Shown here one piece after another: positions 27,799 to 37,062 of a stretch of 64,000 nt of DNA. How positions within the stretch are numbered: position 1 is the stretch's first letter; every line of letters begins with the position of its first letter. The stretch is from Bacteroidales bacterium (GTDB lineage: Bacteria; Bacteroidota; Bacteroidia; Bacteroidales; UBA1715). The notes under the pieces are model-generated. The model was not told where the DNA came from, did not search any database, and saw only the letters and a program-made list of their open reading frames with translations. The stretch is from NCBI GenBank assembly GCA_016714605.1, contig JADKDL010000006.1:124001-188000 (forward strand), read 5' to 3'. The position numbers and the translations under genes were made by a program.

Positions 27799-29193
27799 TT
27801 AAAAATTAACTAAGCCTTTGCTTTGAAGAAATTCTGCCAACTGCGATACTTCCATAGGTTTAAAAACAATTTTTTGGTCTTTAATTACAATAATAGTAGG
27901 TGTTGCATAAATATTGTAATCATTAATAAGTTTGCCATCCCACGACAATTCATCGCACACAGTAGGTAAATCTATAATAGCTTTTGCTTTGAAAAAATTA
28001 GAAACATCGGTTTTTTTCTTATCTACTGATATTGTAACTATAGCAACTTTGTCTTTCTGTACAAATTTGCTCAGCTTATACATATCAGGCATACTTTCTT
28101 GGCAGTGCGAACAGTGCGTAGCCCATATATATAGTATAAGGTATTGGTTATTGAAATCAGTTAATTGTAACGTTTTGTCATCTATTGTTTTTACCGAAAA
28201 ATTGGGCGCTTGCTTACCAATAGCCAATTTCTTATGATACAATACTTTTCTTTCTACATTCTTTTTTTCGCCCTCGCCTTCGCACGAATTTGTATTACTG
28301 TACACATCGGCAAGATATTGCACTAGATTGTTGTACTGCATTGATTCAAAACCACCTATTAAATATTCAATCATAAAATCAAAAGTAGCCGGATGCGGTA
28401 TCGTTTTAGCAATTATAGTATCTAACGCTTTTTTAAGCTGTAACTCAACCATCTCCGGATTTGTATTTCTACTAGCCCACAATCCTAAATACGAAATGGC
28501 TTTATGAGTAAATACATCGGTATAGAAAAAAGAAGTATCGGCAAAGTTTATATTATCAAAATAATGCTTTTTTATATATTCATTTCTCAAAGGAGCTGTT
28601 AAAGATGGCGACACATAAATTTCTCTTTTGGCGTTTATGAGTTTTGATGCAAAAGAATTTGAACCAAGCAGCACAATACTATCTACAAAATGATTATAAG
28701 CTGTTCGCTCTCTTTCAAACTCCACAAAACTAGTCTTATAGAACGGTTCATTTTGCGGATAACCATCAACTAGTGCAGTGAGTAAATCTAGTTTGCGTTT
28801 AAATAGAGCTTGTTTAGACAGAAACGTATAGTAAAGCTTATTTTCTCTCGAAGTTATTATTTCTATATTACGTAAGGGGTCTTGAGCCGAAGTACGTATT
28901 TTTATATCTTCCTTATTAAAAATAAACTCAATATTATTTTCGTTGCCAAATACAAATTTGTACATACCTACAATGTCTTTATCATTGAATTGAGCAACAG
29001 CCTCTCCATTTACATTGGTAAGCAGCGAATCTTTATACCGAACCTTATCGCCAAATACCTTTAACAGGTAAATTTTTTGATTACTATATCCTTTCAAAGT
29101 AATTGAAACAGAATATTCGGCCGAATAGATAAAATTAGCACATAAAAGCAGTGAAAAAGCGATCAAAAATCTCATAAAATATATTTTTTTCAC
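27799..29193 (-). CDS. Periplasmic thioredoxin-like (TlpA/DUF4369-type) protein
   Basis: 464 residues. A signal peptide (ends near NFIYSA) is followed by a DUF4369-like beta domain (about 25-120), a helical middle region, and a thioredoxin fold from about residue 325. The redox motif is C361-S-H-C364 in WATHCSHCQESMPDM, and TPTIIVI supplies the cis-Pro. Such Bacteroidota proteins are envelope thiol-disulphide reductases or oxidoreductases; the partner is unknown. Confidence 0.85.
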   Translation of the reverse strand: MKKIYFMRFLIAFSLLLCANFIYSAEYSVSITLKGYSNQKIYLLKVFGDKVRYKDSLLTNVNGEAVAQFNDKDIVGMYKFVFGNENNIEFIFNKEDIKIRTSAQDPLRNIEIITSRENKLYYTFLSKQALFKRKLDLLTALVDGYPQNEPFYKTSFVEFERERTAYNHFVDSIVLLGSNSFASKLINAKREIYVSPSLTAPLRNEYIKKHYFDNINFADTSFFYTDVFTHKAISYLGLWASRNTNPEMVELQLKKALDTIIAKTIPHPATFDFMIEYLIGGFESMQYNNLVQYLADVYSNTNSCEGEGEKKNVERKVLYHKKLAIGKQAPNFSVKTIDDKTLQLTDFNNQYLILYIWATHCSHCQESMPDMYKLSKFVQKDKVAIVTISVDKKKTDVSNFFKAKAIIDLPTVCDELSWDGKLINDYNIYATPTIIVIKDQKIVFKPMEVSQLAEFLQSKGLVNF

Positions 29194-29219
29194 AAAATAA
29201 ATGAAAAATAGCTAATTAT

Positions 29220-29251
29220 TTTGGCATAATCAGGTAATATTTTTACTTTTG
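29220..29251 (+). promoter_or_regulatory. Promoter of rimP-nusA-infB
   Basis: TTTG at 29220-29223, 20-bp spacer, TACTTTTG at 29244-29251: close to the Bacteroidota -33/-7 consensus. Predicted start about 29257, leaving a leader of about 160 nt. Confidence 0.6.
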
Positions 29252-29280
29252 CCAAAAGTTTGAGATTGAAACAATAGAGC

Positions 29281-29301
29281 TAGGGGACCTTAAGTCCCCT
29301 A
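29281..29301 (+). promoter_or_regulatory. Leader hairpin of the rimP operon
   Basis: Perfect eight-bp stem TAGGGGAC (29281-29288)/GTCCCCTA (29294-29301), loop CTTAA, followed by TTTTGTT. It lies about 25 nt into the predicted transcript and could be an attenuator, a weak terminator or a protein site. Confidence 0.5.
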
Positions 29302-29414
29302 TTTTGTTAAGTTTTAATGAAACATTTAGAGAAAGTTATTCTCTTGCAAAGGAGTGAATAATAGGAGTAGATGTTTTGAGAGACACACAAAATCAGTAAA
29401 AAATAACGCATTTA

Positions 29415-29882
29415 ATGATTACAACAGAAACAATAACGGAAATGGTGAAGGAAAAATATATCGGTACAGATATATTTTTAGTAGAAGTTTCTGTGAGTAA
29501 ACAGAACCAAATAAATATATTCATTGATTCATTAAAAGGAGTAGATATAAGTACCTGTGTACAGTTAAGTAAACACATAGAATCATTGCTTGACAGAGAA
29601 GTTGAAGATTATGAATTAAATGTTTCTTCGGCAGGTATAGATAGACCGCTGAAGGTTATTAAACAATATGAAAAAAATATTGGACAAAATGTTTCGGTAG
29701 AAACCAAAAAAGGAGAAAAATATAAAGGTAAACTGTTGAAAGCTGATAATGATACTTTTGCAGTACAATACGAAGCAAAAGAAATAATTGAAGGAAAAAA
29801 GAAAAAACAAATAATTACAAAAGAAATAGAATTTAACTACGAGCTCATAAAAGAAACAAAAATATTAATTGACTTCAAATAA
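29415..29882 (+). CDS. rimP: Ribosome maturation factor RimP
   Basis: 155 residues, normal length. RimP is needed for assembly of the 30S subunit. Motifs: IDSLKGVDISTCVQLSKHIESLL then VEDYELNVSSAGIDRPLK, and the C-terminal SH3-like part beginning GQNVSVETKKGEKYKGKL. It is the first gene of the conserved rimP-nusA-infB operon, with a 127-bp gap before nusA. Confidence 0.95.
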   Translation: MITTETITEMVKEKYIGTDIFLVEVSVSKQNQINIFIDSLKGVDISTCVQLSKHIESLLDREVEDYELNVSSAGIDRPLKVIKQYEKNIGQNVSVETKKGEKYKGKLLKADNDTFAVQYEAKEIIEGKKKKQIITKEIEFNYELIKETKILIDFK

Positions 29883-30009
29883 ATATTATAGCTCGATTTT
29901 CAAAAAATAAAGATTACCGAATAACAAACATAAAATTAATAAAGTAAGTGAAAGAAAAACACTGCATAAAAAAAATTGAACTAAGCATTGAATTTAAAAA
30001 TATCTACAG

Positions 30010-31257
30010 ATGAAAATAGAACACCAAAATCTTATTGAGACATTTTCAGAATTTAAAGATTTAAAGAGCATAGATAGACCTACTATGATGAGGGTACTTG
30101 AAGATGTCTTTAGAAATATGCTTATCAAAAAATTCGGAACCGATGAGAGTTTTGATTTAATTATAAATATTGACAAAGGCGACTTTGAAATATGGAGAAA
30201 TAGAGAAGTTGTTGAAGACGAAGACTTTCTAGACCCTAATACGCAAATAAAACTTGCTGATGCAAAGAAAATTGACGAAGAGTACGAAGTTGGTGAAGAT
30301 GTAACCGATGAGGTGAAACTTGAAGATTTTGGAAGAAGAGCAATTTTATCAATCAGACAAAATCTAACATCTAGAATATTAGAATTAGAAAAAGATTCTA
30401 TTTACAATAAATACAAACATAGAATTGGAAATATTGTAAGTGGAGAAGTATATCAAGTATGGAAAAAAGAAATACTCATAGTTGATGATGAAGGAAATGA
30501 GTTAATTCTACCAAAACATGAGCAGATACCTTCTGATTATTTCAGAAAAGGAGATACCGTAAGAGGTGTTGTAGTTCGTGTTGAGATGAAAAATAATAGT
30601 CCGCTTATTATTGTTTCACGTACATCGCCATTCTTCTTGGAGCGTCTTTTTGAACTTGAAGTACCTGAAATATTTGATGGTTTAATAACAATCAAGAAAA
30701 TAGTAAGAATACCGGGAGAAAAAGCTAAAGTAGCTGTAGAATCGTACGACGAGAGAATAGACCCTGTAGGTGCATGTGTTGGAATGAAAGGTTCTAGAAT
30801 ACATGGTATAGTGAGAGAGCTTAAAAACGAAAATATTGACGTAATAAATTATACATCAAATATACAGTTGTTTATCACAAGAGCTTTAAGTCCGGCAAAA
30901 ATTATATCTTTGCGTCTTGATGATAGAAAAATGAAAGCAGAAGTATTCCTAAACCCCGATCAAGTTTCGCTTGCAATTGGTAAAGGAGGTACAAATATAA
31001 AACTAGCTAGTGAACTTACCGGTTATGATATTGATGTTTACAGAGATACGGTAAATGAGGTTGAAGAAGAGGATGTGAACTTGGAAGAGTTCAGCGATGA
31101 AATAGATGCATGGGTGATTAAAGAGTTTAAGAATATCGGTTGTGATACTGCAAAAAGTATTCTTGAGCTTACAGTTGAAGATTTGGTTAAAAGAACCGAT
31201 CTAGAAGAAGAAACCATTATTGATGTAATGGGAATACTAAAAGCAGAATTTGAATAA
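30010..31257 (+). CDS. nusA: Transcription termination/antitermination factor NusA
   Basis: 415 residues. Order: N-terminal RNA polymerase-binding domain (1-120), S1 domain (about 130-200; VSGEVYQVWKKEILIVDDEG), KH1 (GACVGMKGSRIHGIVREL) and KH2 (VSLAIGKGGTNIKLASELTG), then a short acidic C-terminal helix-hairpin-helix extension. It controls pausing and termination. The gene ends 59 bp before the infB start. Confidence 0.97.
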   Translation: MKIEHQNLIETFSEFKDLKSIDRPTMMRVLEDVFRNMLIKKFGTDESFDLIINIDKGDFEIWRNREVVEDEDFLDPNTQIKLADAKKIDEEYEVGEDVTDEVKLEDFGRRAILSIRQNLTSRILELEKDSIYNKYKHRIGNIVSGEVYQVWKKEILIVDDEGNELILPKHEQIPSDYFRKGDTVRGVVVRVEMKNNSPLIIVSRTSPFFLERLFELEVPEIFDGLITIKKIVRIPGEKAKVAVESYDERIDPVGACVGMKGSRIHGIVRELKNENIDVINYTSNIQLFITRALSPAKIISLRLDDRKMKAEVFLNPDQVSLAIGKGGTNIKLASELTGYDIDVYRDTVNEVEEEDVNLEEFSDEIDAWVIKEFKNIGCDTAKSILELTVEDLVKRTDLEEETIIDVMGILKAEFE

Positions 31258-31316
31258 ATCTTAATAAATGAATAAAATTGTTTAAAAAGATTCTATATAA
31301 TCAATTAAAATCAAGT

Positions 31317-34300
31317 ATGTCTAAACGATTAAATAAAATAACTAGAGAGTTTAATGTTGGTATTTCCACAATTGTTGAATTTCTCGAAAATAAGGGACAT
31401 AATATAGATTCTAACCCCAATACCAAAGTACCAGATGAACTTTATGACCTTCTTGTGAAAGAATTCAGTTCCGATATTAAGGTGAAGAAGGAATCTAATA
31501 ACCTCAATCTTTCTGAAGTTAGAAAAAAGAAAGAAACTGTGTCTATCGGAGAGGAAGAGGATGAACTGAATGAAAAATCTGCTACATCAGAAGGTGAAGA
31601 GATTATGAAAGAAGTTGTTCCTGATATTAACATTAAGGTTATTGGAAAAATCGATTTAGATGCTAAAAAATCTAAAAATATTCCAGTAGAGCATGTATTG
31701 GAAGAAGTGAAACCCTCTGAAAAAGCAACTCATGAAATAAAAGCTGTTACAGTAAATGTAATACCTGAAATTGAAAAAGTTGAGAAAATAGAGAAAGTTG
31801 AAAAGCTTGAGAAAGTTGAGAAAATTGAAAAGGTTGAAAAAATAGAGAGAATTGAAACGACTCAAACGGTGGAGTCAAAAACAATTATTATTGATACTAA
31901 GCCGGAAGAGCCTATCCGTCCTCATAAAGCAGAAATTGAAGTCGATAAAACGGATATTAAAGCTGACATTAAAGCTGAAACTTCTAATAATGAAACATTT
32001 GTAGATAAGACAATAATTGTTGAAGCTCCTAAAGATTTTGCAACTCAGGAAATAGTTGAGGAATCTTTAATTGCCGATACAAGTGTTATGGACTCTAACA
32101 GAGCTCCAATAGAAAACAATGTTAAGGTTGTAGGGAGAATAGATTTGTCGACCTTAAACCAAAAAACAAGACCCGACAGAAAGTCAAAAGAAGAAAAAGA
32201 TAAAGAAAGATTTGATAGAAAGGAAAAAACTAAATTTGATCATAAAAAATTCAAAGATCGTAATCCTGAAAATAAGTCTTCTGAAAATAAAACGATAGCT
32301 AATAAAACAACCAATAATAAACCTACTGACAATAAACCATCGGAGTATAAACCATACGACAAGAACAGATCTCAGAATAGAGATACAGACAAATCGGCGG
32401 TTAACAAAGATAGACCGTTCTTCAAGCCCAAAACCGATGAGCCTTTTAGAGCTGCCGGTAATGATAAATTGGTAGGACCTACTGTAGTTGGAAAAATTGC
32501 ATTACCTATAGGTGAAGAATCTGCAGAGGAAATCGAAAGAAAGAAAACAAAAAGAAAACGTATTACTAAAGAAAAAGTAAACGTTGTTCAGCCCGACGAT
32601 AAAGCAAAAAAAGTTTTACCTCCTGTTAAGAAAAAGAAAAAAGCACTCTCTAAAAAAGACGAAGTTTCTGACGAAGATGTTCAAAAACAAGTAAAAGATA
32701 CTATGTTTCGTCTCGGTAATAAAGGGACAAAATCTAAATCGTCGAAACATAGAAGAGATAAGAGAGAGGCTGTTAGAATTGAAAGACAAGAAGAGGCAGA
32801 AAATCAAATGCTTGAAGATAAAATTCTTAAAGTAACTGAGTTTGTTTCTGTAAATGACTTGTCTAAAATGATGAACGTACCGGTAAATAGTATTATTTCT
32901 ACCTGTATGTCTGTAGGTTTGTTTGTTTCTATAAACCAAAGACTTGATGCCGAGACTATTGCACTTGTTGCAGAAGAGTTTGGCTTTAGTGTGAATTTTG
33001 TAAGCGTTGAAGTACAAGAAACAATATCAGAAGATATTGAAGATGATGTTGAGGGACTGGTACCAAGACCTCCTATCGTTACGGTAATGGGTCACGTAGA
33101 TCATGGTAAAACATCATTGCTCGATTATATTAGAAAAAGTAATGTTATTGCAGGTGAAGCAGGTGGTATAACCCAACATATTGGCGCATACAGTGTACTT
33201 GTAGAAGGCGATAAAAAAATTACATTCCTTGATACTCCAGGTCACGAGGCATTTACTGCAATGCGTGCCAGAGGAGCAAAGTTACCGACTTTGCTATTAT
33301 TGTTGTAGCTGCCGATGATAACGTAATGCCACAAACAATAGAAGCTATTAATCACGCATCTGCTGCCGGTGTACCAATTATTTTTGCAATAAATAAAGTT
33401 GATAAAGCAGGTGCTAATCCAGATAAAATTAGAGAAGAGCTTGCTAATATGAATTACTTAGTAGAAGAGTGGGGTGGTAAATATCAATCTCAAGAAATAT
33501 CTGCTAAATTTGGTAAAAACATAGATTTGCTGCTTGAAAAAGTTCTCCTTGAAGCTGAACTTCTTGATTTGAAAGCCAACCCATCCAAAAGAGCTCAGGG
33601 TACAGTTATAGAATCGGAATTGGATAAAGGTAGAGGTTATGTTTCTACTTTACTTGTACAAAATGGTACATTGAAAGTTGGTGATATTCTCCTTGCCGGA
33701 CGATATACCGGTAAAATAAAAGCTATGTTCAATGAACGTAACCAACCTATAACTGTTGCAGAACCTTCTACTCCAGTTACAATTCTAGGATTAGACGGTG
33801 CTCCCCAGGCTGGTGATAAATTCAATGCAATGGCAAGCGAGAGAGAAGCTCGTGAAATTGCAAACAAACGTGAACAGTTACAAAGAGAACAAGAGCTAAA
33901 AACTCAAAAACATATTACTCTTGATGAAATTGGAAGAAGAATTGCAATTGGAAACTTCCAAGAGCTGAATATAATTATTAAAGGTGACGTTGATGGTTCG
34001 GTTGAAGCACTTTCTGATTCATTAATTAAACTTTCTACCGAAGAAATTCAAGTAAATGTTAAACATAAAGCAGTGGGTCAGATTTCAGAATCTGATATTC
34101 TCCTTGCTTCTGCATCTGATGCTATTGTTATTGGATTCCAAGTAAGACCTTCTGTTAATGCTAGAAGACTTGCCGAGAGAGAAGGTATTGATATCAGACT
34201 TTATTCAATTATCTACGATGCAATAAATGAGATAAAAGATGCTATGACCGGTATGCTATCACCTGAAATTAAAGAGGAGATTGTTGCAACTGCCGAAATT

Positions 34301-34570
34301 AGAGAAACTTTCAAAATTACCAAAGTTGGTACTATTGCCGGCTGTTTTGTACTCGACGGAAAAATACACAGAAACTCTAAAGTTAGAATCATTAGAGATG
34401 GTATAGTGGTTTATTCGGGCGAACTTGCTTCTTTAAAACGTCATAAAGACGATGCCAAAGAAGTATCTAGAGGTTTTGAGTGTGGATTGAATATCGCTAA
34501 CTTTAACGATATTAGACCGGGTGACCTCGTTGAAGCTTATGAACTAAAAGAATTTAAGAGAAAATTATAA
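31317..34570 (+). CDS. infB: Translation initiation factor IF-2 (frameshifted)
   Basis: The start is the ATG at 31317 (MSKRLNKITREFNVG, the IF2-N motif); a TTG at 31278 is upstream of it. The N-terminal third is a long Lys/Glu-rich linker with EKVEK-type repeats (about residues 150-180). The GTPase begins near residue 580: GHVDHGKTSLLDY (G1), DTPGHEAF (G3). Straight after MRARGAK the frame breaks at an AAA at 33278-33280; adding one A restores VTDFAIIVVAADDNVMPQ and continues through NKVD (G4) to the C-terminal domains, 1,084 residues in all. IF-2 is essential, so an error in the sequence is by far the likeliest cause. An apparent 676-residue protein ending in PTLLLLL is an artefact of the shift. 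Confidence 0.95.
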
Positions 34571-34579
34571 TCATACAAA

Positions 34580-34614
34580 AAGGGAGACATCATATTACGG
34601 TGTCTCCCTTTTTT
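34580..34614 (+). terminator. Terminator of the rimP-nusA-infB operon
   Basis: Stem AAGGGAGACA (34580-34589)/TGTCTCCCTT (34601-34610) followed by T6 on the plus strand, 10 bp after the infB stop. Confidence 0.9.
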
Positions 34615-34765
34615 TCTCCTCCTCTTTCAGCATTTTTAGAGTTTGTCTTAGAACTTGAATTGCTTCAGAGTTTTCGATTTCTAAAATCTCGTCGCTTTCC
34701 ATCTCATTTATTGTATTTACCAAAACAGTTTCCTCGTAAGAAACCTTTTCATTAGTTGGTTTCAT
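34595..34765 (-). CDS. Possible small acidic protein (56 aa)
   Basis: A minus-strand frame from ATG 34765 to a stop at 34595. The peptide starts MKPTNEKVSYEETVLVNT and ends in a Lys/Glu-rich helix (QTLKMLKEEEKKRETP). It is strongly amphipathic and charged. It is weakly supported: its 3' end runs into the infB terminator hairpin, and no ribosome site is obvious. Small regulators of this make-up do occur. Confidence 0.35.
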   Translation of the reverse strand: MKPTNEKVSYEETVLVNTINEMESDEILEIENSEAIQVLRQTLKMLKEEEKKRETP

Positions 34766-35143
34766 CTGTTTGTTTTTTAGTTATTTTTAATGAGCAACTT
34801 CAAAATCCTCTTGTAGTTCAATCCCAAATACAATAAAAAATCCTTATAGGCCTATATACGTATTTACCCCCAGCATTGGTTACTACAATTTTCTTTTTAA
34901 ATTATAAACATTGAAAAAACTATTGATTTATTGTATTCAATAATGTAGTAGTTATAATACTCAAACTCATAAATTCAATTTTTTAATTTACCTTCCCCTT
35001 TTTGATTGCAACTATTATTCTAAAAAAAGCCTAAAAAAATCTATATTTGTAAATAGTATATTTCTATTACAAATGAGTGCAACTGCTATAGTGCGAGGAT
35101 TTTAAAAATAGAAACTAGTAAATCATAAATAAATATTAGTAAA
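34766..35143. other. Spacer upstream of thyA
   Basis: AT-rich, no gene. TATATTTG at 35042-35049 fits the -7 consensus for thyA, about 95 bp before its ATG, but the nearest TTTG (35001-35004) is too far upstream to be a -33 box. Confidence 0.4.
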
Positions 35144-35938
35144 ATGAAGCAGTATTTAGACTTGCTTAATCGTGTGCTGAAAGAGGGTGTAACCAAGGAA
35201 GACCGTACCGGTACAGGAACTACAAGTGTATTTGGACATCAAATGCGCTTTGATTTAAGTGAAGGATTTCCCTTGCTTACTACCAAAAAACTACATACAA
35301 AATCAATTATTTATGAACTACTTTGGTTTCTAAAAGGAAGTACTAATATTAAGTATTTGGTTGATAATAAGGTGAGTATCTGGAATGAATGGGCTGATGC
35401 AAATGGTGAACTTGGTCCTATTTATGGATACCAGTGGCGTTCTTGGCCCGACTATAATGGAGGGCATATTGACCAAATTACTCAGGTTATAAATTCTATA
35501 AAGCAAAATCCAAACTCGCGCAGGCACATTGTAAGTGCTTGGAATGTTGCGGCTATAGACGAGATGAAACTACCGCCTTGTCATATTCTTTTTCAATTTT
35601 ATGTGGCCAATGGAAAGCTATCATGTCAATTATATCAAAGAAGTGCCGATATTTTCTTGGGTGTGCCTTTCAATATTGCATCTTATTCTCTATTGCTTTA
35701 TATGATGGCAGAAGTAACAAACCTGAAAGCTGGCGATTTTATACTAACTCTTGGCGATGCTCATATCTACCTTAATCATATAGAACAGTGTAAATTGCAA
35801 CTAAGCAGAGAAACTAGAGCGCTTCCTGATTTGACAATTCAGAATAAAAGAAGTTCAATTTTCGACTTTGAATTTGATGATTTTGTTTTTTCCAATTACA
35901 ATCCTCATCCACATATAAAAGGAGAAATTTCAGTATAG
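35144..35938 (+). CDS. thyA: Thymidylate synthase
   Basis: 264 residues, identical in length to the E. coli enzyme. It makes dTMP from dUMP using methylene-tetrahydrofolate and yields dihydrofolate. The catalytic cysteine is Cys146 in LPPCHILFQFYV; other family motifs are DRTGTGTTSVFGHQMRFDL, YGYQWRSW, QRSADIFLGVPFNIASY and LTLGDAHIYLNHIEQ. It begins a folate/one-carbon cluster and the next gene reduces its product. Confidence 0.98.
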   Translation: MKQYLDLLNRVLKEGVTKEDRTGTGTTSVFGHQMRFDLSEGFPLLTTKKLHTKSIIYELLWFLKGSTNIKYLVDNKVSIWNEWADANGELGPIYGYQWRSWPDYNGGHIDQITQVINSIKQNPNSRRHIVSAWNVAAIDEMKLPPCHILFQFYVANGKLSCQLYQRSADIFLGVPFNIASYSLLLYMMAEVTNLKAGDFILTLGDAHIYLNHIEQCKLQLSRETRALPDLTIQNKRSSIFDFEFDDFVFSNYNPHPHIKGEISV

Positions 35939-36047
35939 TTAAGTTTCTGTTTAATTGATTAAGAAGAGATTAATAAAGAAAATTCATCTATATTCAGATT
36001 TCCGATAAAATGAGATATCTGCTAATTTTATACATAAATTGTAAACA

Positions 36048-36539
36048 ATGAAAAAATCATTGATAGTTGCTGTTGCAGAAAATAATGTTATTGGTAATGA
36101 AAATAAGATGCTGTGGTATTTGCCGGTCGATTTGAAGTATTTCAAAGAAAAGACAACCGGGCATCATATAATAATGGGCAGAAAAACCTTCGAATCTATT
36201 GCCAATGGTAAAGCTTTACCTAACAGAACCTCTGTAGTTATTACCCATAAAGAAGATTATACAGCAGAAAATTGTCTGATAGTACATTCTTTAGAAGAAG
36301 CATTTAGCACGGCTGCACATGATAGCGAATTATTCATTATAGGCGGTGGCAATATCTATAAGCAAACTATAGATATGGTTGATACTTTATATATTACACA
36401 GGTTCACGAAACATTCGAGGGTGATACTTTTTTCCCCGAAATAGACCTTAAAATTTGGAAATGTACTTCAAGTAAATTCCAAAAGGCTGATGAAAAAAAT
36501 AAATTTGATTGTACCTTTGTTGTTTACGAAAGGATATGA
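36048..36539 (+). CDS. folA: Dihydrofolate reductase
   Basis: 163 residues. It reduces dihydrofolate with NADPH. Motifs: VAVAENNVIGNENKMLWYLP with the substrate loop, DLKYFKEKTTGHHIIMGRKTFESI, PNRTSVVIT, FIIGGGNIYKQTI and VHETFEGDTFFPEID. It follows thyA by 109 bp, and its stop codon overlaps a possible ATG of the next gene, so translation is probably coupled. Confidence 0.97.
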   Translation: MKKSLIVAVAENNVIGNENKMLWYLPVDLKYFKEKTTGHHIIMGRKTFESIANGKALPNRTSVVITHKEDYTAENCLIVHSLEEAFSTAAHDSELFIIGGGNIYKQTIDMVDTLYITQVHETFEGDTFFPEIDLKIWKCTSSKFQKADEKNKFDCTFVVYERI

Positions 36540-36541
36540 CT

Positions 36542-36973
36542 ATGAATAATAAAAAATCATTTCACGAAAGTCTTGATGAGTTGATGCTTGTTTTGAAAAA
36601 ACTCAAAGAAAATTCGAAAAATTTGCAATTCAAAGATATAGATATCAAATTCTTATCAGATTTTGAAGTTATGATAAATAATTATGAACTGATAAAAAGC
36701 AGTGTATCTAAAGAGGTGCTTGATGATTTGGGCGATCCGATAAAAGAATTGATTGAAATTTTGGTTATTCAGCTTAAAGAAGAGCTAGAAAATCTATTTA
36801 AAGATGCAATGTCAAACCCAAAAAACAGCGAAGATGTTCAAAAAGATTTGCAGCATGTAACTGAATTGCTAAAACAAGATAATCTTACGGTACATGATAT
36901 TGATTTTCTTTTAGATAGAAGATCAGAACTCTTGCAGGGCAACAGTAGTCCGGTTGAATCATTAGATAAATAA
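36542..36973 (+). CDS. Helical protein of unknown function in a folate cluster
   Basis: 143 residues from the ATG at 36542; the ATG at 36536, overlapping the folA stop as ATGA, is equally possible. No signal peptide. It is almost entirely charged helix (FHESLDELMLVLKKLKEN, ELIEILVIQLKEELENLF), with no cysteine, tryptophan or clear motif. I do not recognise a family. Its place between folA and metH suggests either an accessory role in one-carbon metabolism or mere co-transcription. Confidence 0.75.
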   Translation: MNNKKSFHESLDELMLVLKKLKENSKNLQFKDIDIKFLSDFEVMINNYELIKSSVSKEVLDDLGDPIKELIEILVIQLKEELENLFKDAMSNPKNSEDVQKDLQHVTELLKQDNLTVHDIDFLLDRRSELLQGNSSPVESLDK

Positions 36974-37062
36974 GAAACCAATATTCAGCGCAAACTTTTG
37001 GCACAAGTATTTAAAATATTATACACTAATTTATTTAAAAAGAACATATTACAACTCTAATA

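Noticed and set aside
31317..33308. A 664-residue truncated IF-2 and a separate downstream gene
   Set aside because: The two parts are complementary halves of one G domain; a one-base error explains the split.
33270..33310. Programmed ribosomal frameshift in infB
   Set aside because: No X-XXY-YYZ heptamer and no stimulatory hairpin at the site; not known for IF-2.
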